This document shows positions 1 to 6,798 of a stretch of DNA of 7,511 bases, in pieces. Below the pieces are notes generated by a model. The model ran no database searches. It was not told the origin of the DNA and saw only the letters and a list, made by a program, of their open reading frames with translations. The position numbers and the translations under genes were made by a program. Position 1 is the first letter of the stretch; every line of letters begins with the position of its first letter. The DNA comes from Caulobacterales bacterium 32-69-10 (GTDB lineage: Bacteria; Pseudomonadota; Alphaproteobacteria; Caulobacterales; Caulobacteraceae): the NCBI GenBank assembly GCA_002280485.1, contig NCED01000072.1, forward strand, positions 1 through 7,511, given 5' to 3'.

Positions 1-1
1 C

Positions 2-829
2 TTCGAGAAGGTCAAACAGGCCTTCTGCGACTTCGTGGAGAACATCCCTTTCTACGGCTTCGCCGCGGTCTGCCTCGACCACCCCGAGGTCCAGGCCCTT
101 ATCGGGCGGGTCGAGAACCGGCGCATGGTCACCTACGGGACCAATCCCCAGGCCGAGGTCCGCGCCCTCAACGTCACCCAGGGCCCGGACGGCGCCCGTT
201 TCGACGTCCAGGTCACCCCCCGCGACGGCGAACCCCTGATGCTGGAGGGGCTGCACCTGCCCATGCCCGGCGGCCACAATGTGCTCAATGCGCTGGCCGC
301 CATCGCCGTGGCCCGCGAGTTGGGGGTCACGCCCGAGGCGCTCCGTTCGGGCCTGGCCGGCTTTGGCGGGGTCAAGCGCCGCTTTACCGTCACCGGCAAG
401 GCCACCGGGATCACCGTCGTCGACGACTACGGCCACCACCCGGTCGAGATCGCCGCCGTACTCAAGGCCGCCCGCGACATGCAGGACGCCGGCGGCCGCG
501 TGATCGCCGTGGTTCAGCCCCACCGCTATTCGCGCCTGAACGACCTGTTCGCCGAGTTCTGCGGCTGCTTCAACGACGCCGACGTGGTGCTGGTCGCCGA
601 CGTCTATGCCGCCGGCGAGGCCCCGATGGAGGGCGTCAGCCGCGATAGTCTGGTCGAGGGCCTGCGCCGCGCCGGCCACCGCCGCGCCCTGCCCCTGGAG
701 AGCCCCAGCGCCCTGCCGGCCCTGGTCGCCCAGGAGGCGAGAGCCGGCGACCTCGTCGTGCTCCTCGGCGCCGGCGACATCACCACCTGGGCCTACGCCC
801 TGCCGGCGCAGTTGGAGGCGTTGCAGTGA
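2..829 (+). CDS. murC: UDP-N-acetylmuramate--L-alanine ligase, C-terminal part (5' end outside window)
   Basis: MurC is a cytoplasmic Mur ligase that adds L-alanine to UDP-MurNAc using ATP, the first step of the peptide stem. The reading frame is open from base 2, starting [11 protein letters not shown], so the gene begins upstream. The GTG at 35 is an internal valine codon, not a start. The 275 visible residues hold the end of the central domain ([17 protein letters not shown], typical of MurC) and the whole C-terminal domain. Family motifs appear in order: the [11 protein letters not shown] segment, [23 protein letters not shown], and the closing VVLLGAGDI loop. About 200 N-terminal residues are missing, including the substrate-binding Rossmann domain and the GKT/S P-loop; full MurC is usually about 470 residues. 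It stops with TGA at 827-829, 121 nt before murB. Identity is certain from the motifs and the murB neighbour; nothing looks degraded. Confidence 0.97.
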   Translation, partial: FEKVKQAFCDFVENIPFYGFAAVCLDHPEVQALIGRVENRRMVTYGTNPQAEVRALNVTQGPDGARFDVQVTPRDGEPLMLEGLHLPMPGGHNVLNALAAIAVARELGVTPEALRSGLAGFGGVKRRFTVTGKATGITVVDDYGHHPVEIAAVLKAARDMQDAGGRVIAVVQPHRYSRLNDLFAEFCGCFNDADVVLVADVYAAGEAPMEGVSRDSLVEGLRRAGHRRALPLESPSALPALVAQEARAGDLVVLLGAGDITTWAYALPAQLEALQ

Positions 830-834
830 ACCCC

Positions 835-929
835 ACACCGCTCATCCCCGCGGAAGCGGGCACCCAGTTCGAACCGCCGCAGTCCCAGCCAAAGATCTGG
901 GTCCCCGCTTCCGCGGGGATGAGCGGTGT
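835..929. repeat. Extragenic palindromic repeat (long imperfect hairpin) between murC and murB
   Basis: Two 33-nt arms, 835-867 and 897-929, are reverse complements with a single mismatch (C861 opposite C903). They flank a 29-nt loop (868-896). The core CTCATCCCCGCGGAAGCGGG belongs to the type of GC-rich palindrome scattered between genes in many alpha- and other proteobacteria. Such elements are often mis-called as short proteins reading like PRGSGHP or VPASAGM, and both strands give such peptides here. The right arm ends 21 nt before the murB ATG, so a transcript through murC-murB would fold into a very stable stem just ahead of the murB ribosome-binding region. No T-tract follows, so it does not look like a classical terminator. 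A role in mRNA processing or stability is inference; membership of a dispersed family needs a genome search. Confidence 0.85.
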
Positions 930-950
930 TGGTTGGGATGGCGCAAACTT

Positions 951-1862
951 ATGACCGACTGGCGCGACACCCTCCCTGAAGTCCGTGGGCGGATCGTCCG
1001 CGACGAGGCCCTCGCGCCCTTCACCTGGCTGCGCGTCGGGGGGCCGGCCGACGTGCTGTTCCTGCCCGCCGACGAGGCCGATCTCGCCGCCTTCCTCAAG
1101 GGCCTGGAGGCATCCATCCCCGTCACCATGCTGGGGGTCGGCTCCAACACCCTGGTCCGCGACGGCGGCGTCGAAGGGGTGGTGATCCGGCTGGGCCGCG
1201 CCTTCGCTGAGGTCAAGGCGCTGGAGGGCGGGTTGATCCGCGCCGGCGCCGCGGCCCTGGACGCCCAGGTCTCCAAGGCCGCCGCCGCCGCCGGGATCGC
1301 CGGGCTGGAGTTCTACACCGGCGTGCCGGGCACGGTGGGCGGGGCCCTGGTGATGAACGCCGGTTGCTACACCCAGGAGACCAAGGACGTGCTGGTCGAG
1401 GCCTACGGCCTGACCCGCCAGGGCGAGCCCGTCACCTTCACCAACGCCCAGATGCGCTTTTCCTACCGCAAGTCGGCCACGGCGGCCGAGACCGGGACGA
1501 TCTTCACCGGCGCCCTGTTCCGCGGCGTGCCCGACGACGCGGCCGAGGTGACCAAGCGCATGCTGTCCATCACCGCGCGGCGAGAACAGACACAGCCCAT
1601 CCGCGAAAAGACCGGCGGCTCGACCTTCAAGAACCCGCCCGGCCATTCGGCCTGGAAGCTGGTCGACGAGGCCGGATGGCGCGGCAAGCCGGTGGGCGGG
1701 GCGATGTTTTCCCCGCTCCATTCCAACTTCCTGATCAACACCGGCGAGGCCACCGCCGCCGAGCTGGAAGCGCTCGGCGAGGCGGTGCGCCGCGACGTCA
1801 AGCGCAAGCTGGGGCTTCAGCTCGATTGGGAGATCAAACGCATCGGTCGCGCCTCAGATTAA
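951..1862 (+). CDS. murB: UDP-N-acetylenolpyruvoylglucosamine reductase (MurB)
   Basis: MurB is a cytoplasmic FAD enzyme that reduces UDP-GlcNAc-enolpyruvate to UDP-MurNAc with NADPH, the committed step that feeds MurC. The 303-residue product has the FAD-binding segment [13 protein letters not shown] (61-73), the [17 protein letters not shown] block (122-138) and FSYRKS (170-175) with the catalytic-site arginine R173. GGSTFKNP (222-229) holds the proton-donor serine S224, and the C-terminal DWEIKRIG (292-299) holds the active-site glutamate E294. The short form ending in EIKRIG is typical of type II MurB (Gram-positive and alphaproteobacterial). The ATG at 951 was chosen because homology starts there ([12 protein letters not shown]) and a weak purine-rich stretch, GGGATGG, ends 8 nt upstream. 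The frame continues open upstream, but only through the palindromic repeat and in the wrong frame over murC. Function is clear. Confidence 0.97.
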   Translation: MTDWRDTLPEVRGRIVRDEALAPFTWLRVGGPADVLFLPADEADLAAFLKGLEASIPVTMLGVGSNTLVRDGGVEGVVIRLGRAFAEVKALEGGLIRAGAAALDAQVSKAAAAAGIAGLEFYTGVPGTVGGALVMNAGCYTQETKDVLVEAYGLTRQGEPVTFTNAQMRFSYRKSATAAETGTIFTGALFRGVPDDAAEVTKRMLSITARREQTQPIREKTGGSTFKNPPGHSAWKLVDEAGWRGKPVGGAMFSPLHSNFLINTGEATAAELEALGEAVRRDVKRKLGLQLDWEIKRIGRASD

Positions 1863-1879
1863 CCTCGCTATCAGAGGTT
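1861..1879. other. Small hairpin at the murB / histidine kinase junction
   Basis: AACCTC (1861-1866) and GAGGTT (1874-1879) form a 6-bp stem with a 7-nt loop, starting at the murB stop codon. No run of T follows, so it is not a convincing intrinsic terminator. The adjoining CCTAGCTT (1883-1890) only partly resembles a Caulobacter -10 (GCTANAWC), and I see no matching -35 at proper spacing. It may be chance, an operator or a weak processing site. Confidence 0.25.
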
Positions 1880-1896
1880 CGCCCTAGCTTGCCCTT

Positions 1897-3522
1897 ATGA
1901 CGACTACTCGACTTAGCCGCTTCGGTCTGATCCTCGCCTTCGCCGCCCTCATGGGCGCGCTGGCCTGGGGGTCGATGGCCCTGACTCGGCAGATCGACGC
2001 CGTGTCGGTGGTCTGGCCGATGGACGCGCTGGCCGTCGCCTTCGCCGTCCGCTGGGGGCGGCTCAAGGCCGAGCGGGTTGCGATCGTCGCCCTGACAGGC
2101 TTTGCGATGATGGCCGCCAACGTGGTCTGGGGCTCGCCCCTGTGGCTGGCGATCGTCTTGCCGCTGCTGAATATCGCCAACATGGGCCTGGCCCTGGCGG
2201 TGGTGCGCCGGATCGGTCCCCCGATCGAGAGCCCGCGCTCTTTTCTCGCCTTCCTGATGGTCCCGCTCCTCGGCGCGCCCATCGCGACCGCCGCCGCCGC
2301 GGCCGCCGTCTTCGCGTTCGGCGTACCCGATTCGAACCCCGGAGAGGTGTTCGTGCGCTGGGCCTTCGGCGTCGGGCTGGGCATGGCGATCATCGGTTGC
2401 TTCGCCTTGACCGTGGGGCGCAGTCAGGCGCGGCCCACCACCCGTAGGGGCTGGCTGTACTTCGCGTCCGGTCAGACGGTCGTGCTGCTCGGAGCCCTGG
2501 GCATTCTGCTGCAGAGCCACGCTCCGGCGCTGTTCATGCTGGCGCCGTTTCTGGTCGTCGGCGCAATGACCCACCGGGAGCTCGGCGGCGTCACCGCGGT
2601 GGTCCTGACCTCCGTCGTCGCAGTGGCGGCGACGATGTTGGGGCGTGGACCCGCGACGGTGGCCAACCTCGTCTCGGTCGACCGGACCTTTGTGATCCAG
2701 GTCTTGCTGGCGACGATGGTGTTCACCGTTCTGCCGGTGTCGGCCCTGCTGCAGCGGCTGGAGCGGTACGCCATGGAGCTCGACGAGCGCCGGGCCAAGG
2801 CCGAGGAGCTGAACGCCCTCAAGAGCCGCCTCCTGGCCTATGTCAGCCATGAGATCCGTTCCCCCCTCTCCGGCGTCACGACCTTGGCCGAGTTGCTCCG
2901 TGACGGGCGGATGGGCGCCCTCACCGACCAGCAGCGCGACGCCCTGAACCAGATCACCATCACCGGCGCTGAGGTGGACGCCCTGGCCCGCGACCTGACT
3001 GACACCGCCGCCATCGAATCGGGCAAGGCCTCGGTCCGGCTGGAGCCGGTGCAGGTGGGCGAGGCCATCCGCACGGCGGTCCATCTCGCCCGTTTCCGCA
3101 CCAGCCAGTTGTCCGCGGTCCTCGACGCCCCGACCTGCGACGTGGACGCGGTCGAGGTGATCGCGGACCCGCTCCGCCTGCGCCAGATCCTCGTCAACCT
3201 GCTGGTCAACGCGGCCAAGTACGGCGGCCGGCCGCCGGTGGTGCGCATCACCGCCCGCCGCGCCCCCTCCGGCGCCATCCGTTTCGAGGTCGCCGACAAC
3301 GGCCAGGGCGTGCCGGCCGAGCAGCGCCACGCCCTCTTCAACGCCTTTGAGCGCCTGGGCCAGGAGAACGGCCAGGTCGAGGGCGCGGGCCTGGGGCTGG
3401 CCCTTTGCCGAGAAATGGCCAGCCTGCAGAACGGCCGTATGGGGGTCGAGGACTCCGACCTTGGCGGCCTGCGCTTCTGGGTCGAACTGCCTCGGGCCGC
3501 CATCCTGAACAAGGCGGCCTAG
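1897..3522 (+). CDS. Membrane sensor histidine kinase with MASE1-like N-terminal sensor, no receiver domain
   Basis: This is a 541-residue transmembrane histidine kinase predicted to autophosphorylate on H318 and pass the phosphate to a response regulator not encoded in the window. Residues 9-283 are almost entirely hydrophobic, with about 8-9 likely membrane spans. An early VVWPMDALAVAF stretch (38-49) and the NIANMGLALAVVRR segment (92-105) resemble the MASE1 integral-membrane sensor. A charged helical linker (285-312) leads into a HisKA dimerisation domain with H-box YVSHEIRSPLSG (315-326). The HATPase_c domain follows: N-box LVNLLVNAAKYG (432-443), G1 ADNGQGVP (466-473), F-box-like FNAFERLG (481-488) and G2 GAGLGLAL (496-503). 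The ATG at 1897 starts just before the first span; no clear Shine-Dalgarno sequence is visible. It lies 34 nt after murB. Histidine kinases are not core dcw genes. I do not recognise a named orthologue, and the signal sensed is unknown. Confidence 0.93.
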   Translation: MTTTRLSRFGLILAFAALMGALAWGSMALTRQIDAVSVVWPMDALAVAFAVRWGRLKAERVAIVALTGFAMMAANVVWGSPLWLAIVLPLLNIANMGLALAVVRRIGPPIESPRSFLAFLMVPLLGAPIATAAAAAAVFAFGVPDSNPGEVFVRWAFGVGLGMAIIGCFALTVGRSQARPTTRRGWLYFASGQTVVLLGALGILLQSHAPALFMLAPFLVVGAMTHRELGGVTAVVLTSVVAVAATMLGRGPATVANLVSVDRTFVIQVLLATMVFTVLPVSALLQRLERYAMELDERRAKAEELNALKSRLLAYVSHEIRSPLSGVTTLAELLRDGRMGALTDQQRDALNQITITGAEVDALARDLTDTAAIESGKASVRLEPVQVGEAIRTAVHLARFRTSQLSAVLDAPTCDVDAVEVIADPLRLRQILVNLLVNAAKYGGRPPVVRITARRAPSGAIRFEVADNGQGVPAEQRHALFNAFERLGQENGQVEGAGLGLALCREMASLQNGRMGVEDSDLGGLRFWVELPRAAILNKAA

Positions 3523-3552
3523 GGCGAGACTTTCCGCCCCACCGCCCGCCGT

Positions 3553-3580
3553 TTCACTCGGCGCGTCCTGGCCCTAGAAC
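3553..3580 (+). promoter_or_regulatory. Candidate housekeeping (sigma-70/73 type) promoter for ddl
   Basis: CCTAGAAC (3573-3580) matches 7 of 8 positions of the Caulobacter housekeeping -10 consensus GCTANAWC. A -35-like TTCACT (3553-3558, 4 of 6 to TTGACG) lies 14 nt upstream, within the accepted 10-14 nt spacing. It sits in the 85-nt gap between the histidine kinase stop and the preferred ddl start, giving an inferred transcription start near 3586. This could uncouple ddl-ftsQA from the upstream genes. The -35 is weak, so this is a pattern match only. Confidence 0.4.
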
Positions 3581-3607
3581 AGCGCGTCCCTCATGGAGTC
3601 GCGCCTC

Positions 3608-4546
3608 ATGTCCAAGCCTCTCGCCGGTCGCCACGTCGCCGTCCTCCTCGGCGGTCTCTCACCGGAGCGGGACGTGAGCCTGGTCTCGGGCGCGGCCTGC
3701 GCCGATGCGCTTGAACGGCTGGGCGCCACGGTCAGCCGGGTGGACGCCGGCCGCGACGTGGCCCAGCGCCTGGCCGAACTGAAGCCGGACATCGTCTTCA
3801 ACGCCCTGCACGGGGAATGGGGCGAGGACGGCTGCGTCCAGGGCGTGCTGGAGACCCTGGCCATCCCCTACACCCACTCGGGCGTGCTGGCCTCGGCCCT
3901 GGCGATGGACAAGGCCAAGGCCAAGGCGGTGCTGGCCGCGGCCGGCGTGCGGGTGCCTGGCGGCGGCCTGTTCGACCGACATGATGTCGCACGCGACCAC
4001 GTCATCCCGCCCCCCTATGTGGTCAAGCCGAACGCCCAGGGGTCCTCGGTCGGGGTCTTCATCGTCATGGAGGGCGCCAACCGTCCGCCGCAGGAAGTCG
4101 CCGCATCCGACTGGAGCCTGGGCGACGAGGTGATGGTCGAGCCCTATATCGCCGGCCGCGAGCTGGCGGTGGCCGTCGTGGGCGAGGCGGGGGGGCCGCG
4201 CGCCCTGACGGTGACCGACATCGTGCCCCGCTCGGGCTTCTATGACTACGACGCCAAATACGGCGAGGGCGGCTCGATCCACGTCGTTCCGGCCGACCTG
4301 CCGCCGGCGGTGACAGCGGCGGCGCTGCGCATGTCCGAGGCCGCGCACGCGGCATTAGGTTGCCGGGGCGTTAGCCGATCTGACCTGCGTTATGACGACG
4401 TTAAGGACGATCTGGTGCTGTTGGAGGTCAATACGCAGCCCGGCATGACGCCGACCTCGCTCGCGCCAGAGCAGGCCGCTCATCTGGGCATGGACTTCGA
4501 CAGACTGGTGCTCTGGATCGTGGAAGACGCTTCATGCCCGCGGTAA
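3608..4546 (+). CDS. ddl: D-alanine--D-alanine ligase
   Basis: Ddl is a cytoplasmic ATP-grasp ligase that joins two D-alanines to make the dipeptide later added by MurF. The 312 residues carry [14 protein letters not shown] (15-28) with substrate-binding E20, and the HGEWGEDG motif (68-75). [11 protein letters not shown] (140-150) is the glycine-rich ATP loop, and FYDYDAKY (211-218) holds the omega-loop tyrosine Y218. SRSDLRYD (256-263) contains R257 and D259, and [15 protein letters not shown] (271-285) has the Mg-binding E273 and N275. All expected catalytic residues are present. The ATG at 3608 is preferred over an in-frame ATG at 3593 because GGAG (3595-3598) lies 9 nt before it and would fall inside the longer reading frame. 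The gene overlaps ftsQ by 13 nt, implying translational coupling. Codons from about 4351 to 4440 are AT-richer than the rest and cover a CtrA-type box. Confidence 0.97.
   Translation: MSKPLAGRHVAVLLGGLSPERDVSLVSGAACADALERLGATVSRVDAGRDVAQRLAELKPDIVFNALHGEWGEDGCVQGVLETLAIPYTHSGVLASALAMDKAKAKAVLAAAGVRVPGGGLFDRHDVARDHVIPPPYVVKPNAQGSSVGVFIVMEGANRPPQEVAASDWSLGDEVMVEPYIAGRELAVAVVGEAGGPRALTVTDIVPRSGFYDYDAKYGEGGSIHVVPADLPPAVTAAALRMSEAAHAALGCRGVSRSDLRYDDVKDDLVLLEVNTQPGMTPTSLAPEQAAHLGMDFDRLVLWIVEDASCPR
4390..4404 (+). promoter_or_regulatory. CtrA-type binding box inside ddl, candidate ftsQA promoter
   Basis: TTAT-GACGACG-TTAA matches the CtrA consensus TTAA-N7-TTAA at 7 of 8 defined bases with exact spacing. 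Degenerate half-sites, TTAG at 4355 and 4371, lie just upstream. The box is inside the ddl coding sequence, 130 nt before the ftsQ start, in a patch of otherwise unused codons (TTA, GTT, TCT, CGT). In Caulobacter crescentus ftsQ and ftsA are known to be transcribed late in the cell cycle with CtrA as activator, so the position fits that promoter. I could not identify a good -10 downstream. Confidence 0.6.
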
Positions 4547-5397
4547 TGCGCGGGGCCTCTCAAGGGAAGAAGGCGCGCGGCGGCCGGGGCAAGGCGCCGG
4601 CCTACGCGCCCGCGAAACTGCGCGGCGCCTCCGGCGTGGGCCTCAAGCCCCAGGTCGCCCTGGCCGGGGCCTGCAGCGTGTTCGCGGCCGGCCTGGTGCT
4701 GATGCTGGCCACCGGCGGCCGGGCCCAGGCCCTGGTTTCGGCGATCGGCCACGGCCTCGACAACCGCATGGGCGCCATCGGCTTCCGGGTCGCCCGCATC
4801 GAGATCAAGGGCGCCTCGGCCTATTCCGACCCCTATATCCGCCAGGCCCTGGGCGTGGCCGGCGCCACGCCGATCCTCGGCCTCGACCTCGTGGCCCTGC
4901 GCGACCGGGCCGAAAGCGTCGGCTGGGTCTCCGGCGCCTCGGTATCGCGCCTGCTGCCCGACACCCTGCTGGTCACCGTCGATGAGCGCCCGCGCCTGGC
5001 CGTGTGGCAGTCGGGCGGCGTCACCAGCGTGGTCGACCCCGAGGGCCACGTCATTCCCGAGGCCGATCCTGGCCGCTTCCCCGACCTGCCGCTGGTGGTG
5101 GGGCAGGGCGCGGCCGAGGCGGCCGCCGCCATCCTGCCCCTGGTGCAGACCCGGCCCGCCCTGACCAAGCGCCTGGAGGCCCTGGTCCGCGTCGACGGCC
5201 GCCGCTGGGACATTCGATTGAAGGACGGCGGGCTGATCCAGCTGCCGGCGACCGGCGAGGACGCCGCCTTGATCCAGCTCGACCAGCTCGACCAGCGCTC
5301 GCGCCTGCTGGAGCTGGGGTTCGCGCGGATCGACCTGCGCGACCCGCAGATGATCGCGGTGCGCCCGCGGACGTCGGCGGAAGACGCCGGGGCCTGA
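4534..5397 (+). CDS. ftsQ: Cell division protein FtsQ
   Basis: FtsQ is a bitopic inner-membrane protein that connects the cytoplasmic division ring to the periplasmic FtsB/FtsL and FtsW/FtsI synthase complex. The 287-residue product has a basic, Gly/Ala-rich cytoplasmic tail (1-38) and one transmembrane segment (about 41-60, [20 protein letters not shown]). A POTRA domain follows (about 84-153, from [14 protein letters not shown] to [14 protein letters not shown]), then the beta domain (about 155-280). RIEIKG and the SYSDP-like ASAYSDPYI turn are typical. The ATG at 4534 is preferred because GGAAG (4522-4526) lies 7 nt upstream; a second in-frame ATG at 4546 overlaps the ddl TAA as TAATG and would remove four residues. 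A CtrA-type box 130 nt upstream suggests cell-cycle control together with ftsA. Length and domains are normal. Confidence 0.95.
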   Translation: MPAVMRGASQGKKARGGRGKAPAYAPAKLRGASGVGLKPQVALAGACSVFAAGLVLMLATGGRAQALVSAIGHGLDNRMGAIGFRVARIEIKGASAYSDPYIRQALGVAGATPILGLDLVALRDRAESVGWVSGASVSRLLPDTLLVTVDERPRLAVWQSGGVTSVVDPEGHVIPEADPGRFPDLPLVVGQGAAEAAAAILPLVQTRPALTKRLEALVRVDGRRWDIRLKDGGLIQLPATGEDAALIQLDQLDQRSRLLELGFARIDLRDPQMIAVRPRTSAEDAGA

Positions 5398-5408
5398 TAT
5401 TTTTAGTC

Positions 5409-5422
5409 GCCCCTCGCGGGGC
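5409..5422. other. Short GC hairpin in the ftsQ-ftsA gap
   Basis: GCCCC (5409-5413) and GGGGC (5418-5422) form a 5-bp stem with loop TCGC in the 47-nt ftsQ-ftsA gap. A T-rich stretch (5400-5404) lies upstream rather than downstream, so this is not a + strand terminator. It ends 22 nt before the ftsA ATG and could at most modulate ftsA translation or mark a fragment of a dispersed GC-rich element. Confidence 0.3.
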
Positions 5423-5444
5423 TGGGGTTTGTAGGGGCTGATTG

Positions 5445-6605
5445 ATGTCGCGGCTGCAGGATCGTCTTGAGGCCCGGGATGGGTTGAAGGTCAGGGGCGC
5501 GGCTCGTCCGTCGCTGGTGGCGACCGTGGATCTCGGGGCCTCCAAGATCGGCTGCTTCATCATGAAGGCCGACGGCTCCCAGCGCATGGGCCCCGACGGC
5601 GAGCAGGACCGCACCATCCAGGTGGCGGGCGTGGCCCACGTCCGCGCCCGGGGCGTGCGCGGCGGCGCCATCGTCAACATGGAGGAGGCCGCCCAGGCCG
5701 TGGCCCAGGCCGTGGAGCGCGCCGAGACCATGGCGGGGGTCTCGGTCTCCGCCGTCACCCTCACCACCGCCGGCGGGCAGCTGGCCAGCCACCGGGTCCG
5801 CGCCGGGGTCTCGCTCGGCGCCCGTCCCATCGGCGACCAGGACCTCAGCCGCGCCCTGCACATGGCCCTGGCCCAGGCCCGTTTCCCGGGCCGCCGGGCC
5901 ATCCACCTGCTGCCCATCGGCTGGTCTGTCGACGGCGCCAGGGGCGTGCGCGATCCGCGCGACATGTTCGGCCGCGAGCTGGGCCTCGAGCTGCTGGTCG
6001 TCACCATGGACGAGGCCGCCTTCAACACCCTGGGCCACTGCCTTGAGCTGGCCCACCTTCAGCTCGAAGGCGTCGTCGCCGCCCCCTTCGCCTCGGCCCT
6101 GGCCGCGCTGGAGGACGACGAGATGGACCTCGGCTGCATTTGTATAGACATGGGCGGCGGCTCGACCTCCACCGCCGTCTTCGCCGGGGGCTCCCTGGTG
6201 CACGTCGACTCTCTCGCGGTCGGCGGCGCCCACGTCACCGCCGACGTGGCCCGCGGCCTGTCCACCACCCTGGCCGGCGCCGAGCGAATCAAGACCCTGC
6301 ACGGCTCGGCCATCGCCTCGGCCAACGAGGACCGCGAGATGATCGAGGCGCCGCCGCGCGGCGACGATCCCGGCGCCGGCGACCGCCCTGTCCGCCTGGG
6401 CCGGCCCCGCCGAGCCCCGCACCTGGCCGAAGCCGCCTCCGGCCCGGCGTTCTGCGCCGCCGCTGGCGTCCTGCACCGCGCCGCCTTCGGCCCCCGCGAG
6501 GCCGTCGCCAGCCGGATCCTCGGCGGCCCTCGCTCCGTCCGCGACGGAGAGGCGCGCGTCGGCGTGCTCAACCGCGCGGCCGGTTGGCTGCGGGAGAATC
6601 TCTAA
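5445..6605 (+). CDS. ftsA: Cell division protein FtsA with an apparent in-frame internal deletion
   Basis: FtsA is the actin-like ATPase that tethers FtsZ to the inner face of the membrane. The ATG at 5445 follows AGGGG (5433-5437) at 7 nt spacing; a TTG directly before it is not needed. Visible parts: phosphate-1 motif VDLGASKIG (28-36), subdomain 1C (about 98-175), phosphate-2 motif CIDMGGGSTS (233-242), the start of subdomain 2B (VDSLAVGGAHVTADVARGL, 254-272), the EDREMIEAPPRGDD segment (295-308), VRLGRP...EAASGPAFCAAAG (316-341), and the C-terminal amphipathic membrane helix (about 374-386, ending WLRENL). Between residues 312 and 313 (codons meeting at 6380/6381) the family's PRxEEIxE helix and adenosine-side TGGAS motif are absent. 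This leaves 386 residues where relatives usually have about 420-450. The frame and both flanks are intact, with no stop. Without that block, ATP binding and probably FtsZ binding by 2B should fail. The protein may be non-functional, or the sequence may contain an artefact. Confidence 0.93.
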   Translation: MSRLQDRLEARDGLKVRGAARPSLVATVDLGASKIGCFIMKADGSQRMGPDGEQDRTIQVAGVAHVRARGVRGGAIVNMEEAAQAVAQAVERAETMAGVSVSAVTLTTAGGQLASHRVRAGVSLGARPIGDQDLSRALHMALAQARFPGRRAIHLLPIGWSVDGARGVRDPRDMFGRELGLELLVVTMDEAAFNTLGHCLELAHLQLEGVVAAPFASALAALEDDEMDLGCICIDMGGGSTSTAVFAGGSLVHVDSLAVGGAHVTADVARGLSTTLAGAERIKTLHGSAIASANEDREMIEAPPRGDDPGAGDRPVRLGRPRRAPHLAEAASGPAFCAAAGVLHRAAFGPREAVASRILGGPRSVRDGEARVGVLNRAAGWLRENL

Positions 6606-6669
6606 AAATCCTGCCGATCCGGCGTTTAAGGCCAAGCTTCTCAACCCTGGCGGGCGCCGCCGCGTTAAC

Positions 6670-6730
6670 GATTCCGTACGTGTCCGAATCGTCGCGGCTG
6701 AGGGGCAAGTGGAAATTCCTCAACCGAATC
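6670..6730. promoter_or_regulatory. GANTC (CcrM-type methylation) cluster upstream of ftsZ
   Basis: Three GANTC sites occur in 61 nt: GATTC 6670-6674, GAATC 6686-6690 and GAATC 6726-6730. A fourth (GAATC 6596-6600) lies at the end of ftsA. The first two are arranged as an inverted repeat with 6-bp arms (6669-6674 and 6686-6691). In Caulobacter crescentus, CcrM methylation of GANTC together with GcrA is known to stimulate ftsZ transcription. The cluster in the non-coding ftsA-ftsZ gap therefore suggests the same control. The surrounding 6606-6770 is otherwise non-coding, AT-richer than the genes, and shows no convincing terminator. Confidence 0.6.
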
Positions 6731-6770
6731 AGAAAATTCCGCTCATCCACGGGGTGACGCGCGGCCGACT

Positions 6771-6782
6771 CGTCTTAAGACG
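6771..6782. repeat. Perfect 12-bp palindrome next to the CtrA box
   Basis: CGTCTTAAGACG reads identically on both strands. It carries a TTAA (6775-6778) five bases before the CtrA box that begins at 6784, giving three TTAA half-sites in 24 nt (spacings 5 and 7). It may be a second operator for a dimeric regulator or an extra low-affinity CtrA half-site. This is inference from symmetry. Confidence 0.5.
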
Positions 6783-6783
6783 G

Positions 6784-6798
6784 TTAACTGCGGATTAA
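6784..6798 (+). promoter_or_regulatory. CtrA box in the ftsZ control region
   Basis: TTAA-CTGCGGA-TTAA is a perfect match to the CtrA consensus TTAA-N7-TTAA. It lies 98 nt before the ftsZ ATG in the intergenic region. In Caulobacter crescentus CtrA represses ftsZ in swarmer cells by binding its promoter, which this arrangement matches. I cannot place the -35/-10 with confidence. The leader from 6799 to 6896 is GC-rich and shows no other clear signal except the ftsZ Shine-Dalgarno sequence. Confidence 0.72.

Noticed and set aside
606..950. A long open frame running from inside murC through the repeat into murB, which would give MurB a 115-residue N-terminal extension.
   Set aside because: The extension is the out-of-frame translation of murC followed by the palindromic repeat (PRGSGHP-type peptide). 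MurB homology begins at the ATG at 951.
1834..3330. Long antisense open frame (498 codons) opposite the histidine kinase, and others opposite murB, ddl and ftsA.
   Set aside because: These are the usual consequence of strong GC3 bias. The products are low-complexity, rich in Gly, Arg, His and Gln, without recognisable domains, while the + strand genes carry full motifs.
3593..3607. Upstream ATG at 3593 as the ddl start.
   Set aside because: The GGAG at 3595-3598 would lie within that reading frame and is ideally spaced for the ATG at 3608. No ribosome-binding site precedes 3593, and the extra five residues are not family-like.
5400..5430. Possible intrinsic terminator between ftsQ and ftsA (T-rich stretch plus GC hairpin).
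   Set aside because: The T-run precedes the hairpin on the + strand, the stem is only 5 bp, and no T-tract follows on either strand in the right order.
6140..6757. Arg/Pro-rich + strand frame overlapping the ftsA 3' half, considered as evidence that the ftsA anomaly is a frameshift.
   Set aside because: The recognisable FtsA C-terminus (VRLGRP, EAASGPAFCAAAG, WLRENL) is in the same frame as the N-terminal part. The defect is therefore a missing in-frame block, not a frameshift.
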